Below, in pieces: positions 15,394-24,511 of a stretch of 64,000 bases of DNA. The notes below the pieces were generated by a model, which saw nothing but the letters and a program-made list of their open reading frames with translations, was not told where the DNA came from and did no database searches. This stretch comes from Aquabacterium sp. OR-4. GTDB taxonomy: Bacteria > Pseudomonadota > Gammaproteobacteria > Burkholderiales > Burkholderiaceae_C. Made by a program: the position numbers and the translations under genes. Within the stretch, counting starts at the first letter, position 1; every line of letters starts with the position of its first letter. Location of the stretch: contig NZ_JAOCQD020000001.1 of NCBI RefSeq assembly GCF_025290835.2, forward strand, positions 2,604,001-2,668,000, written 5' to 3'.

Positions 15394-16632
15394 TCAGAGC
15401 GCGCAGCTGCGAAACCCGCAGAACAGCTCGTCGGCGGCGGCCGGCACAAAGCGGCGGGCGCGGGCGTGGCGCAGGCGCGGGCTGGCCAGCAGGGTGGCGC
15501 CGCGCAGCACGCGCTGGCCTGGCAGCACCTGCAGTGCGGCCGGTGCGCCGGGCCAGGCACGGGCGCTGCCGGCCGTCCACTCGAGCACCTCGCCCCACAC
15601 AAAGCCGCGCTGCGTGGCACGCGCTGCGGCCAGCTCCCATTCGGGCTCGGTGGGCAGGCGGCGGCCGGCCCAGCGACACCAGGCCTCGGCCTCGTGGGCG
15701 CTGACATGCAGCACCGGCTGTGCACCGGGCACGCGCTGCATGCGGCCCTGGCGGCGCGCCAGCACGCCACCGGTGACCTGCTCGACATAGCGCGGGGCGC
15801 GGCGGGTGGTGGCCTCCAGCCACTCCCAGCCCTCGTGGCCCCACCAGCGGCGCTGGTCGTAGCCGCCATCGTCGATGAACTCGGCATAGGCGGCCCAGCC
15901 CACCGGCTGGGCATCGATCTCGAACTCGGGCACGCTCAGCTCGTGCGCCCAGCACTCGTTGTCGGGCACGTAGCCACCGCGCGCCGAGCCCAGCTGCATG
16001 CGCTGGCCGGGCATGCCGATGGCGTCGCGCCGCGTGCGGGCCGGCAGCTCGGGCAGCCAGCCGGCCTGCTGCGGCCCGTTCAGGCGGTCAGGGCCCAGGT
16101 CGAGCGCCTGGGCCAGCACCGCCAGCGTCTCGCCCACCGCGTCTTCGTGCAACAAGGCCATGCGAAACACGTGCAGGGCGGCATCGTCCACGGGCCCGGG
16201 GCCGAGCTTGTCCAGCAGCTCGAGCGTGGCCTCCAGCGTGCTGCCCAGGTAGCGGCGCAGCGCCTCGGCGCCGGGCAGCGCGTCCTGCCAGCGCTCGGCG
16301 CGGGTCAGCGACTGGGGATCGAACCAGGCATCGGCACAGGGCTCGGTCGAAGCCAGGCGCAGGCCCGCCGGATCGGCCGCCGCACCGCGGCCGCGCTGCA
16401 CGTGGCGGGCGATCCAGTATTCCTGGTACCAGGCGGCATGGCCCACCCACCACAGCGGCGGGTCGAAGTCGTCGAAGGGCACCCGAAAGCTCAGGTCCTC
16501 GAAGGCCGCCAGCCAGCCCAGCGTGCGGCTGCGGGCGTCCATCAGCGCCAGCGACAGCAGGTCGGCGCCGGCCTGGCGCATGGCCTGGGCGTCGTGCACC
16601 GCCGGGTTGATCAGCGAGGTGCCGGTGGACAT
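15394..16632 (-). CDS. EgtB/SenA-like non-heme iron enzyme with a missing iron ligand
   Basis: This 412-residue protein has an N-terminal DinB-like domain and a C-terminal FGE-sulfatase domain (E-W-T...V-L-R-G...G-F-R-S-C-A-L). That is the layout of EgtB and of selenoneine synthase SenA, which join a sulfur or selenium donor to trimethyl-histidine using iron and oxygen. The start of the protein and the G-H-A-A-W-Y-Q-E-Y-W block (H65) fit the SenA branch best. The iron motif normally read as H-x-x-x-H-x-E is H162-E-D-A-V166-G-E168, so one His ligand is Val. The senB and senC partners are not seen nearby. The gene lies 57 bp downstream of dxs on the same strand. The SenA assignment is moderate and activity is doubtful. 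Confidence 0.7.
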   Translation of the reverse strand: MSTGTSLINPAVHDAQAMRQAGADLLSLALMDARSRTLGWLAAFEDLSFRVPFDDFDPPLWWVGHAAWYQEYWIARHVQRGRGAAADPAGLRLASTEPCADAWFDPQSLTRAERWQDALPGAEALRRYLGSTLEATLELLDKLGPGPVDDAALHVFRMALLHEDAVGETLAVLAQALDLGPDRLNGPQQAGWLPELPARTRRDAIGMPGQRMQLGSARGGYVPDNECWAHELSVPEFEIDAQPVGWAAYAEFIDDGGYDQRRWWGHEGWEWLEATTRRAPRYVEQVTGGVLARRQGRMQRVPGAQPVLHVSAHEAEAWCRWAGRRLPTEPEWELAAARATQRGFVWGEVLEWTAGSARAWPGAPAALQVLPGQRVLRGATLLASPRLRHARARRFVPAAADELFCGFRSCAL

Positions 16633-16689
16633 GGTGGGCGCCGGGCCTTCGCTGCGGGGGTGCTGACGATGGCCCGGTGCACCGGCCGG

Positions 16690-18618
16690 TCAGTCGTTGA
16701 CCGCCGGCCGCGCCACCAGCGACAAGGCCGGCCCGAAGCGCTTGCGCACCGCCGCCTCGATGCCCGCGGCATCCAGCCCGCACAGCGCCAGCAGCCGCGC
16801 CGGATCGCCATGCTCGATGAACTCGTCGGGCAGGCCCAGGTGCAGCAGCGGCACGCTGATGCCGGCGGCGGCCAGCGCCTCGCCCACGGCACTGCCGGCA
16901 CCACCGGCGATGCAGCCTTCCTCGATCGTCACCAGCGCGTCGTGGCTTCGTGCCAGGCTGCACAGCAGCTCGGTGTCGAGCGGCTTGGCAAAGCGCATGT
17001 TGGCCACGCTGGCATCCAGCGCCTCGGCCGCGGCCAGCGCCGGGTGCAGCAGCGTGCCGAAGGCCAGGATGGCGATGCGCCGTGCCGCCACGCCACCCGC
17101 CCCCTGCGGCAGGCTGCTGTTGCGGCGCATTTCGCCCCGGCCCCAGGGCAGTTCGGCCAGGCCGGGCTCGATGGCGCGACCGATGCCGGCGCCGCGCGGA
17201 TAGCGCACCGCGGTCGGGTGATCGCGCCGGTAGGCGGTGGTCAGCGCTTTGCGGCATTCGTCCTCGTCGGACGGGGTGAGCACGGCCATGTTCGGCACAC
17301 AGCGCAGGAAGGCGATGTCGTAGGCGCCGGCATGCGTGGCGCCGTCGGCGCCCACCAGGCCGGCGCGGTCGAGCGCCAACATCACCGGCAGGTTCTGCAG
17401 CGCCACATCGTGGATCAGCTGGTCGTAGCCGCGCTGCAGAAAGGTGGAGTAGATCGCCAGCACCGGCTTGAAGCCCTCGCAGGCCAGGCCGCCGGCAAAG
17501 GTGACGGCATGCTGCTCGGCAATGCCCACGTCGTGGTAGCGCTTGGGAAAGCGCTGCTCGAACTCGACCATGCCCGAGCCCTCACGCATGGCGGGCGTGA
17601 TGCCCACCAGGCGGGGGTCGGCCGCGGCCATGTCGCACAGCCACTGGCCGAACACCTGGGTGAAGGTGGTCTTGGGCGGCGCGCTGGGCTTGGTCAGGCC
17701 CACGCTGGGGTCGAACTTGCCCGGGCCGTGGTAGTTGATCGGGTCGGCTTCGGCCAGCTTGTAGCCGTAGCCCTTCTTGGTGACCACGTGCAGGAACTGC
17801 GGGCCGCGCTTGTCGCGCAGGTTCTCCAACGTGGGAATCAGCGCGTCGAGGTCATGGCCGTCGATCGGGCCCACATAGGTGAAGCCCAGCTCCTCGAAGA
17901 TGGTGCCGGGCACCACCATGCCCTTGGTGTGCTCCTCGAAGCGGCGCGCAAACTCGTACAGCGGCGTGTTCTTGAGCACGCTCTTGGCGCCCTCGCGCGC
18001 GGCGCTGTAGAAATTGCCGCTCATCAGGCGTGCCAGGTGCTTGTTCAGCGCACCCACCGGCGGGCTGATCGACATGTCGTTGTCGTTGAGCACCACCAGC
18101 ATGTCGGCCGGGCCCACGCCATGCGGCGATCCGCCGTGGTTCATGGCCTCGAAGGCCATGCCGCCGGTCAGCGCGCCATCGCCGATCACCGCCACCACAT
18201 GGCGGCGCTCGCCCTTCAGCTTGGCGGCGTGGGCCATGCCCAGCGCGGCCGAGATGCTGGTGCTGGAATGGCCGGTGCCGAAGGTGTCGTAGTCGCTCTC
18301 GGCGCGGCGCGGAAAGCCGCTGATGCCGCCCATCTGCTTGAGCGTGGCCATGGCCTCGCGCCGGCCGGTGAGGATCTTGTGCGGATAGGTCTGGTGGCCC
18401 ACGTCCCACACCAGGCGGTCGTGCGGCGTGTCGAACACATAGTGCAGCGCGATGGTGAGCTCCACCGTGCCGAGGTTGGACGACAGATGGCCGCCGGTCT
18501 TGGCCACGCTTTCGAGCAGATAGGCCCGCAGCTCCTGCGCCAGCGTGCGCAGCTGCGGCCGCGACAGGCGGCGCAGCTCGGCCGGGGTGGAAATGGTGTG
18601 CAGCAGCGAATAAGGCAT
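16690..18618 (-). CDS. dxs: 1-deoxy-D-xylulose-5-phosphate synthase
   Basis: This 642-residue thiamine-diphosphate enzyme condenses pyruvate and glyceraldehyde 3-phosphate, the first step of the MEP isoprenoid pathway. Clear family blocks are [13 protein letters not shown], the [15 protein letters not shown] loop, and the ThDP/Mg motif [15 protein letters not shown]. The transketolase-like [15 protein letters not shown] block and the C-terminal domain are also clear. Its length is normal for Dxs. The start at 18618 gives M-P-Y-S-L-L-H-T-I. It follows ispA after 25 bp on the same strand in the conserved xseB-ispA-dxs order, so prenyl-diphosphate supply is co-expressed. Confidence 0.97.
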   Translation of the reverse strand: MPYSLLHTISTPAELRRLSRPQLRTLAQELRAYLLESVAKTGGHLSSNLGTVELTIALHYVFDTPHDRLVWDVGHQTYPHKILTGRREAMATLKQMGGISGFPRRAESDYDTFGTGHSSTSISAALGMAHAAKLKGERRHVVAVIGDGALTGGMAFEAMNHGGSPHGVGPADMLVVLNDNDMSISPPVGALNKHLARLMSGNFYSAAREGAKSVLKNTPLYEFARRFEEHTKGMVVPGTIFEELGFTYVGPIDGHDLDALIPTLENLRDKRGPQFLHVVTKKGYGYKLAEADPINYHGPGKFDPSVGLTKPSAPPKTTFTQVFGQWLCDMAAADPRLVGITPAMREGSGMVEFEQRFPKRYHDVGIAEQHAVTFAGGLACEGFKPVLAIYSTFLQRGYDQLIHDVALQNLPVMLALDRAGLVGADGATHAGAYDIAFLRCVPNMAVLTPSDEDECRKALTTAYRRDHPTAVRYPRGAGIGRAIEPGLAELPWGRGEMRRNSSLPQGAGGVAARRIAILAFGTLLHPALAAAEALDASVANMRFAKPLDTELLCSLARSHDALVTIEEGCIAGGAGSAVGEALAAAGISVPLLHLGLPDEFIEHGDPARLLALCGLDAAGIEAAVRKRFGPALSLVARPAVND

Positions 18619-18643
18619 GGGCGTGAACTCCAGAAGCCGCGGC

Positions 18644-19549
18644 TCAGCAGTCGCGGTCGACGACCATGTCGGCCAGCTGGCGCAGATCGCCGATCTCGGT
18701 GAGGCCGCTGCGCGACAGCGCATCCACGGCAGCCGCATGCAGTGCATGCGCCTGGCGGCGGGCCTCGTCGAGGCCCAGCACGGTGACATAGGTCGGCTTG
18801 TTGGCGTCGAGGTCCTTGCCGGCGGTCTTGCCCAGGGTCTCGGAAGCCTGGGTCACGTCGAGGATGTCGTCGACCACCTGGAAGGCCAGGCCCAGCGCCG
18901 CCCCGAAATCGGACAACGCCGCCCAGGCCGTGGCGTCGCAGGGGCCGGTGGCGGCCCCCATCAGCACGCTGGCCTGCAGCAGCGCGCCGGTCTTGCGGCG
19001 GTGCATGTTGCGCAGCGCCGCCTCGTCGAGTGGCTTGCCGGTGGCCGCCAGGTCGATGGCCTGGCCACCGGCCATGCCGGCGTGGCCCGCGGAACGCGCC
19101 AGCAGCGCCACCAGGCGGGCCTGCAGCGCCGGCGGCAGGCCGGGCTCGGCATCGGGCGTCAGCACCTCGAAGGCCAGGGCCTGCATGGCATCTCCGGCCA
19201 GCATGGCCGTGGCCTCGCCGAACTGCACATGCACGGTGGGCTTGCCGCGGCGCAGCACGTCGTTGTCCATGCAGGGCATGTCGTCGTGCACCAGCGAGTA
19301 GGCGTGGATCAGCTCCACCGCCACGGCGGCACGCATGGCGGCAGCGCAATGGCCTTGCACCGCCTCGGCGGCGGCGCAGACCAGCAGCGGGCGCAGGCGC
19401 TTGCCGCCGTCGAGCACGCCGTAGCGCATGGCCGCGCCCAGGCCCGCCGGCGCGTCGGCAGGCACCCAGGCGCCGAGCGCCTGCTCCACCTGCACCAGCT
19501 GCTCGCGCACCCAGGCCTCGAAGCGCTCGCCAGACAGCACGGCGCTCAC
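18644..19549 (-). CDS. ispA: (2E,6E)-farnesyl diphosphate synthase
   Basis: This 301-residue all-alpha prenyltransferase elongates DMAPP/GPP with IPP to farnesyl diphosphate. The two aspartate-rich motifs are visible: D-D-M-P-C-M-D (FARM) and D-D-I-L-D-V-T (SARM). So is the G-G-K-R-L-R-P-L substrate loop. I choose GTG 19549 because GAGGG stands exactly 7 nt upstream and the length equals that of known IspA proteins. An in-frame GTG at 19615 overlaps xseB, but its extra 22 residues would be translated from a dispersed repeat (19547-19610). The gene sits between xseB and dxs in the usual order. Confidence 0.93.
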   Translation of the reverse strand: MSAVLSGERFEAWVREQLVQVEQALGAWVPADAPAGLGAAMRYGVLDGGKRLRPLLVCAAAEAVQGHCAAAMRAAVAVELIHAYSLVHDDMPCMDNDVLRRGKPTVHVQFGEATAMLAGDAMQALAFEVLTPDAEPGLPPALQARLVALLARSAGHAGMAGGQAIDLAATGKPLDEAALRNMHRRKTGALLQASVLMGAATGPCDATAWAALSDFGAALGLAFQVVDDILDVTQASETLGKTAGKDLDANKPTYVTVLGLDEARRQAHALHAAAVDALSRSGLTEIGDLRQLADMVVDRDC

Positions 19550-19610
19550 TGCACCACCCTCTGCGCCGTGCGCTGCGGGATTCGCGCTGGGGAACGGCCC
19601 GGCGGGCTCA
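19547..19610 (-). repeat. Stop-to-start intercistronic repeat, copy 1
   Basis: Read on the minus strand, this 64-bp segment begins with the TGA of xseB and ends with the GTG of ispA. It matches 62947-63009 at about 58 of 64 aligned positions. The shared core includes CCGTTCCCCAGCGCGAATCC and a GAGGG placed seven bases before GTG. It therefore spans an entire intercistronic junction, including the ribosome site. Confidence 0.8.
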
Positions 19611-19841
19611 TGCACCGGTCCACTCGGTCAGCTGGCCGTCTTCCAGCACCTTGACCTGCGACTCCACCGCCTGCAGGCGCTCGCGGCACAGGGCCAGCAG
19701 CGCGCTGCCGCGCTGGTAGTGGCCCAGCAGGCCGTCCAGCGGCAGCTGCCCGCCTTCCATGGCCTGCACCAGGCGCTCGAGTTCGGCCAGCGCGTCTTCG
19801 TAACGGTCGGGCAGGTCAGGCGCGGATGCGGTGGCGGTCAT
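19608..19841 (-). CDS. xseB: Exodeoxyribonuclease VII small subunit
   Basis: This 77-residue helical protein has the family pattern [26 protein letters not shown] followed by [13 protein letters not shown]. It is the small subunit that, in several copies, activates XseA to degrade single-stranded DNA to short oligonucleotides. The ATG at 19841 yields the standard length. It is the first gene of the xseB-ispA-dxs operon, and its stop codon begins the repeat that leads into ispA. Confidence 0.95.
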   Translation of the reverse strand: MTATASAPDLPDRYEDALAELERLVQAMEGGQLPLDGLLGHYQRGSALLALCRERLQAVESQVKVLEDGQLTEWTGA

Positions 19842-19931
19842 GGGGGCGGCAGGTCTGGGCAATCCGCGATTTTAGTCGCGCCGCCGAGGGGCCCCGTCCA
19901 GCGGCCGGACAGGCCAATCCACCCGGCGGGC

Positions 19932-19937
19932 TACAAT
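19932..19937 (+). promoter_or_regulatory. Putative -10 element (TACAAT) of the Rieske oxygenase gene
   Basis: The hexamer TACAAT lies 118 bp before the ATG at 20056, in the divergent gap after xseB. It resembles a housekeeping sigma-70 -10 box. The -35 region is poor, so the call rests mainly on the -10 and on the structured leader that begins just downstream. Confidence 0.4.
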
Positions 19938-19943
19938 GCGGCC

Positions 19944-20055
19944 TCGACGGTCACCCGCGTTTCGCGAGGTGGCCGTTTTCATCATCGACAGTCCCATCCC
20001 GCGGGGCCACCGGGTGGGGGGTTTTTGACATCCTTTTTGGGAGATCCTGGGGATC
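19944..20055 (+). promoter_or_regulatory. Structured mRNA leader with three successive hairpins before the Rieske gene
   Basis: Hairpin 1 (19949-19974) pairs GGTCACC-CGCG with CGCG-A-GGTGGCC and is followed by GUUUU. Hairpin 2 pairs CCCATCC (19993-19999) with GGGTGGG (20012-20018) and is followed by a U5 run (20022-20026). Hairpin 3, GATCC-TGG-GGATC (20043-20055), touches the start codon. The first two look like intrinsic terminators placed inside the leader, which suggests attenuation. The ribosome site GGAG is at 20040-20043. Confidence 0.55.
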
Positions 20056-21219
20056 ATGTCGGACCTGAGCGCCAGTCTCGAAGCTCTTGCGCGCAACCAG
20101 CACCGTGTCGACGACCGGTCCGCGCGCTCGCAACTCTCCGTCACCACCTATTTCTCGGACGATCTGTTTCGTCGCGAGATGGAGCTGATCTACCAGCACG
20201 GCCCGCGCTACCTGGGGCATGAGCTGGCGGTGCCCGAGGTGGGTGATTTCTACGCCCTGCCGCAAGAAGGCGAAGGCCGTGCGCTGGTGCGCACGCCGCA
20301 GGGCGTGGAGCTGATCTCGAACGTCTGCCGGCACCGCCAGGCGGTGATGCTGCGCGGGCGGGGCAACACCCGGACCAATGGCGGCGGCGGCAACATCGTG
20401 TGCCCGCTGCACCGCTGGACCTACGATCTGCAGGGCCAGCTGCTGGGCGCACCGCTGTTCGACCACGACCCCTGCCTGAACCTCAACCGCTACCGCACGC
20501 GCAGCTGGAACGGCATGGTGTTCGAGGACAACGGCCGCGACATCGGCGCCGAGCTGGGCCAGGTGGGCCCGCGCGCCGACCTCGACTTCTCGGGCTATGT
20601 GCTCGACAAGGTGCACATCCACGAGTGCGACTACAACTGGAAGACCTTCATCGAGGTCTACCTCGAGGACTACCACGTCGGGCCCTTTCACCCGGGGCTG
20701 GGCCGCTTCGTCACCTGCGACGACCTGCGCTGGGAGTTCAGCCCGCACCACTCGGTGCAGACCGTGGGCATCAACGACTCGCTGCGCCAGGCCGGCTCGC
20801 CGGCCTACAAGCGCTGGCACGAGGCGGTGCTGGCGCTGGGCAACGGCGCGCCGCCCAAGCAGGGCGCGATCTGGCTGACCTACTACCCGAACATCATGGT
20901 CGAGTGGTATCCGCATGTGCTGGTGGTCTCGACGCTGTACCCCAAGGGGCCGCAGAAGACGCTGAACATGGTGGAGTTCTACTACCCCGAGGAGATCGCC
21001 GCCTTCGAGCGCGAGTTCATCGAGGCCGAGCAGAACGCCTACATGGAAACCTGCGTCGAGGACGACGAGATAGCGCTGCGCATGGACGCTGGCCGCCGTG
21101 CGCTGATGGAACGCGGCGACGATGAAGCCGGCCCGTACCAGAGCCCGATGGAAGACGGCATGCGCCACTTCCACGAGTGGTACCGGCGCGTGATGGGCAT
21201 CGGCCGCGCCCCCTGGTGA
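20056..21219 (+). CDS. Rieske-type aromatic ring-hydroxylating oxygenase, alpha subunit
   Basis: This 387-residue iron oxygenase has a Rieske 2Fe-2S site at C91-x-H93 and C116-x2-H119 (C-P-L-H-R-W). The C-terminal catalytic domain carries mononuclear iron ligands H207 and H212, with bridging D205 in E-D-Y-H-V-G-P-F-H-P-G-L. Such proteins use electrons from a separate reductase to insert oxygen into an aromatic or other substrate. No reductase or beta subunit is adjacent. It is transcribed alone, with a hairpin-rich leader, and convergent with the MarR gene of the aromatic cluster. The substrate is unknown. Proximity to aromatic acid catabolism is suggestive only. Confidence 0.88.
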   Translation: MSDLSASLEALARNQHRVDDRSARSQLSVTTYFSDDLFRREMELIYQHGPRYLGHELAVPEVGDFYALPQEGEGRALVRTPQGVELISNVCRHRQAVMLRGRGNTRTNGGGGNIVCPLHRWTYDLQGQLLGAPLFDHDPCLNLNRYRTRSWNGMVFEDNGRDIGAELGQVGPRADLDFSGYVLDKVHIHECDYNWKTFIEVYLEDYHVGPFHPGLGRFVTCDDLRWEFSPHHSVQTVGINDSLRQAGSPAYKRWHEAVLALGNGAPPKQGAIWLTYYPNIMVEWYPHVLVVSTLYPKGPQKTLNMVEFYYPEEIAAFEREFIEAEQNAYMETCVEDDEIALRMDAGRRALMERGDDEAGPYQSPMEDGMRHFHEWYRRVMGIGRAPW

Positions 21220-21335
21220 CCGGAGCCCCCGGCTTGCCGGGTACGGCAAGCCACCCCCGTGGCCCCGTGAGGGGCCGCTTCGCAGCCCTGGGGTAGCGCG
21301 GCCGCTTCGGAGCGGCCGGGCGCTGCCCGCGCTTC
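21220..21335. repeat. Dispersed covarying-hairpin repeat, copy B
   Basis: The element starts right after the TGA of the Rieske gene, between it and the convergent MarR gene. It contains the perfect hairpin GGCTTGCCG-GGTA-CGGCAAGCC (21231-21252). A second hairpin, GGCCCC-GTGA-GGGGCC, and the block GGAGCGGCCGGGCGCT follow. The stem differs from copies A and C at most positions, but pairing is perfect. Confidence 0.75.
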
Positions 21336-21375
21336 CCTTCGACGAGGTCGTTCCCTTCGATGGGGATCGCTACGT

Positions 21376-21828
21376 TCAGCGAGCTGCTACCTTTCGCAGG
21401 AGCTCGATCAGCATCAGCCGCTCGGCACGGGTGAGCCGGCTGTCGAGTTCGCGCTCCATCGGCACGGCAGCGGTGGCGCCGGCCTCGGCCACGCGCTGAC
21501 CTTCCGGCGTGAGCACCACGTTGTGGCTGCGGCGGTCGGCCTCGCTGCGCTCGCGGCGGATCAGCTCGCGCTGCTGCAGGCGGTCGAGCAGCAGCGTCAG
21601 GTTGGGCGCCGACAGCGCCAGTGCCTGGCCCAGGCGCTTGGGCGGCAGCGGCCCGTTGGCCAGCAGCAGCAGCAGCAGCGAGTACTCCACCTTGCGCAGG
21701 TTCAGCGGCTCGCCGACATGGCGGTAGAAGGTGTCCATGGTGGTCACCGTGGCGGTGGCCAGGTGAAAGCCCAGCACCTCCTCGAGTGCGCCCAGCGACA
21801 GCGCCTGGCCGGCGGTTCGCGTGGCCAT
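21376..21828 (-). CDS. MarR family transcriptional regulator
   Basis: This 150-residue winged-helix repressor has helices around L-A-T-A-T-V-T-T-M-D and the DNA-recognition region L-G-Q-A-L-A-L-S-A-P-N-L-T-L-L-L-D-R-L. The MarR wing R-R-E-R-S-E-A-D-R-R-S follows. It is the last gene of the minus-strand aromatic cluster, and its ATG overlaps the acyl-CoA dehydrogenase stop by one base (TGATG). MarR proteins in hydroxycinnamate clusters (CouR, FerC, PhdR) bind the CoA thioester and release DNA, so the same role is likely here. Its candidate operators are in the divergent region at 32724-32897, by inference. Confidence 0.9.
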   Translation of the reverse strand: MATRTAGQALSLGALEEVLGFHLATATVTTMDTFYRHVGEPLNLRKVEYSLLLLLLANGPLPPKRLGQALALSAPNLTLLLDRLQQRELIRRERSEADRRSHNVVLTPEGQRVAEAGATAAVPMERELDSRLTRAERLMLIELLRKVAAR

Positions 21829-23630
21829 CAGACGGCCACCCGCGCCAGGTGCGGCAGCACCGCGCCGCGCCGGCCCACACGCGCCCAGTGCACCTGGGCC
21901 TGCGGCAGCAGCCAGTCGATGCCGTGGCGGGCGGCGTCCAGCCAATCCTGCGCGCTGCGGCCGCCGGGGGCCGGCGCACGCGCCGGGTTGGCGCTGCAGC
22001 GGGCAATGCGCGCCCAGGCCCAGGCCAGCAAGGCATGGCCCACGCCGGCCAGCATGTCATCGGCCACGCGCAGCGGGTATTCGGCATCGCCATCGCGGCC
22101 GGTCAGCAGCGCGGCCAGGGCCTGGCGCCAGGCGTCGAGCTGCGCGTCCAGCGCCTCGGCAAAGGGCTGCAGCGCGGCATCGGTGCGGCACAACACGGCC
22201 TCGGCGGCCAGCTCGTCGATCAGGACGCCGGCGCGCTGGCCCCCGTCGTCGAGCAGCTTGCGCAGCACCAGGTCGATGGCCTGGATCTCGTTGGTGCCCT
22301 CGTAGATCATGGCGATGCGGCTGTCGCGCACCGTCTGCTCGATGCCGTACTCGGCCACGAAGCCATAGCCGCCCCAGGCCTGCAGGGCGTCGTCGGCGCC
22401 GCGGTGGCCCAGCTCGGTGAAGAAGGCCTTGGCCACCGGGGTGAGGATGGCCACCTGGCCAGCCGCTGCGGCGCGGCGCGTGGCATCGGGGTGCTGCGCG
22501 GCCTCGTCGAGCAGCATGGCGCAGCGCAGGGCCACCACGCGGGCGGCATCCGTGCGCGCGCGCAGGCCCAGCAGCAGGCGGCGCATGGCCGGGTGCCAGG
22601 CGATGGGGTCGCCGCCCTGCTCCGGGCTGGCGCCTGGCGGCTGCGACGGCGCGCGCATCTGCACCCGCCCGGCCGCATAGCGCCAGGCGTTCTGCGTGGC
22701 GGCCTCCAGGTGGCCCAGGCCCTGCATGGCCACATGCAGGCGGGCCGAGTTCATCATCCTGAACATGGCGGCCAGGCCGCGGTGCGGCTCGCCGATCAGC
22801 CAGCCCTCGGCCTGCTCAAAGCGCATCTGGCAGGTGGCGCTGCCATGGATGCCCATCTTGTGCTCGATGCCGTCGCAATGCACCGCGTTGCGCTGTCCGT
22901 CCGGCAGGATCTTCGGCACCAGCGCCAGCGACAGGCCCTTGCTGCCCGCGCCGGCACCGGGCAGGCGGCACAGCACCAGGTGCACGATGTTGTCGCTGAG
23001 GTCGTGCTCGCCGCCGCTGATGAAGACCTTGCTGCCGCTGATGCGCAGCGGCGCGCCGTTGGCGGCAGGCTGGCCAGCCACCAGCTCGGCGCGGGTGCGC
23101 ACCTGGCCCAGGTCGCTGCCGGCCTGCGGCTCGGTCAGGCACATGGTGGCCAGCCATTGGCCGCTCACCAGCGGCGCCAGGTAGCGCGCGCGCAGCTCGG
23201 GCACGGCGTCGTGGCGCACCACCTCGCAGGCGCCGTGCAGCAGGCCGGGGTACATGGTCCAGCCATGGTTGGCGGCCGCGATCATCTCGTTGAGCGGCAT
23301 GTTCAGGGCCGCGGGCAGGCCCTGACCGCCGTCCTCGGGCGCGGCGGCCAGCGCCGGCCAGCCGCCCTGCACATAGGCGGCCCAGGCCTCGCGAAAGCCC
23401 GGCGGCGTGACCACGCCCTGGGGCGACCAGCGGCAACCCACGCGGTCGCCGCCGGCATTCAAAGGCGCCAGCACCTGCGAGGCAAAGCGGCCGGCTTCGC
23501 TCAGCACCTGGGCGGCGGTGTCGGCATCCAGCTCGGCATGGGCGGGCAGCGTGGCCCACTGGGCCGGCGCATCGAGCACCTGCACCAGCACATGCAGCAT
23601 GTCGGCCACCGGGGCCTGGTAGGTCCACAT
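21828..23630 (-). CDS. Acyl-CoA dehydrogenase (long form)
   Basis: This 600-residue flavoenzyme has N-terminal, middle (C-L-T-E-P-Q-A-G-S-D-L-G) and C-terminal dehydrogenase domains plus a DmdC/FadE-like C-terminal extension. The catalytic base is the Glu in M-I-Y-E-G-T-N-E-I-Q-A. It should introduce an alpha-beta double bond into an acyl-CoA, passing electrons to ETF. Within this cluster a likely substrate is a dihydrocinnamoyl-type or other phenylpropanoyl-CoA feeding the crotonase step. It lies 150 bp after livF and overlaps marR. The start M-W-T-Y-Q-A-P at 23630 is typical of this family. Confidence 0.93.
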   Translation of the reverse strand: MWTYQAPVADMLHVLVQVLDAPAQWATLPAHAELDADTAAQVLSEAGRFASQVLAPLNAGGDRVGCRWSPQGVVTPPGFREAWAAYVQGGWPALAAAPEDGGQGLPAALNMPLNEMIAAANHGWTMYPGLLHGACEVVRHDAVPELRARYLAPLVSGQWLATMCLTEPQAGSDLGQVRTRAELVAGQPAANGAPLRISGSKVFISGGEHDLSDNIVHLVLCRLPGAGAGSKGLSLALVPKILPDGQRNAVHCDGIEHKMGIHGSATCQMRFEQAEGWLIGEPHRGLAAMFRMMNSARLHVAMQGLGHLEAATQNAWRYAAGRVQMRAPSQPPGASPEQGGDPIAWHPAMRRLLLGLRARTDAARVVALRCAMLLDEAAQHPDATRRAAAAGQVAILTPVAKAFFTELGHRGADDALQAWGGYGFVAEYGIEQTVRDSRIAMIYEGTNEIQAIDLVLRKLLDDGGQRAGVLIDELAAEAVLCRTDAALQPFAEALDAQLDAWRQALAALLTGRDGDAEYPLRVADDMLAGVGHALLAWAWARIARCSANPARAPAPGGRSAQDWLDAARHGIDWLLPQAQVHWARVGRRGAVLPHLARVAV

Positions 23631-23780
23631 CGTTCTCGCTCCCTATGGATTGACCGGCAAGCGCTGCGCGGCTGGCGTGGCAAGCAGGCTCAGCCTGGCT
23701 CGCGCCGCGCCGCCGTGCGCCTGTGCGGCCGGCAGCCGCGGCCCGGGATGTGTGCGCGCAGCAGGTTCATCGCTGCCTGG

Positions 23781-24509
23781 TCAGGCCTGCTTCTTGGCGG
23801 CGCCCAGGTAGGTCTCGACCACGCGCGGATCATGGGCCAGCGCGCTGGCGGGGCCTTCCAGCGCAAAGGCACCGGTCTCGAGCACATAGCCGTGGTCGGC
23901 CACCTCCAGCGCGGCGCGGGCGTTCTGCTCGACCAGCAGGATGGAGACGCCCTGCTCGCGCAGCGACGCGATGATGCGGAAGATCTCGCGCACGATCAAC
24001 GGCGCCAGGCCCAGGCTGGGTTCGTCCAGCATCAGCAGCTTGGGGCCCGACATCAGCGCGCGGCCCACGGCCAGCATCTGCCGCTCGCCGCCCGACAGCG
24101 TGCCGGCCAGCTGGGCACGGCGCTCCTTCAGGCGCGGAAAGGTGGTGTACACGCGCTCCAGCGCGTCCTTCCAGTCGCGGCGCTGCTTCATCGCGCGCCA
24201 GGCGCCGAGCACCAGGTTGTCCTCGACCGGCATGGTGCCGAACAGCTCGCGTTTCTCGGGCACCAGGGCCATGCCCAGCATCACGCGCTCTTCGAGCGTG
24301 ACGTCGGCCAGGTCGGTGCCGTCGAACACGATCTGGCCGCGCGCCGGCAACACTGCCATCAGCGCGTTCAGCGTGGTGCTCTTGCCGGCGCCGTTGGGGC
24401 CGATGATGGTGATGACCTGGCCCTTGGCCAGCCCGAAGTTCAGGCCCGACAGCACCTCGGCGCGGCCGTAGCCGGCGTGGAGGTCTCGCACTTCCAACAA
24501 GGCTGCCAT
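23781..24509 (-). CDS. livF: Branched-chain-type ABC transporter ATPase LivF
   Basis: This 242-residue ABC ATPase has Walker A G-P-N-G-A-G-K-S-T, signature L-S-G-G-E-R-Q and Walker B L-L-M-L-D-E-P-S-L-G-L. It belongs to the LivF class of the hydrophobic amino acid uptake (HAAT) family. It pairs with the LivG domain fused to LivM just upstream; the two genes are 2 bp apart. In this operon the transporter most likely imports an aromatic acid rather than leucine, because it is embedded in phenylpropanoid catabolism genes. Similar Liv-type systems are known for aromatic acids. The specific ligand is inferred. Confidence 0.93.
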   Translation of the reverse strand: MAALLEVRDLHAGYGRAEVLSGLNFGLAKGQVITIIGPNGAGKSTTLNALMAVLPARGQIVFDGTDLADVTLEERVMLGMALVPEKRELFGTMPVEDNLVLGAWRAMKQRRDWKDALERVYTTFPRLKERRAQLAGTLSGGERQMLAVGRALMSGPKLLMLDEPSLGLAPLIVREIFRIIASLREQGVSILLVEQNARAALEVADHGYVLETGAFALEGPASALAHDPRVVETYLGAAKKQA

Positions 24510-24511
24510 GT

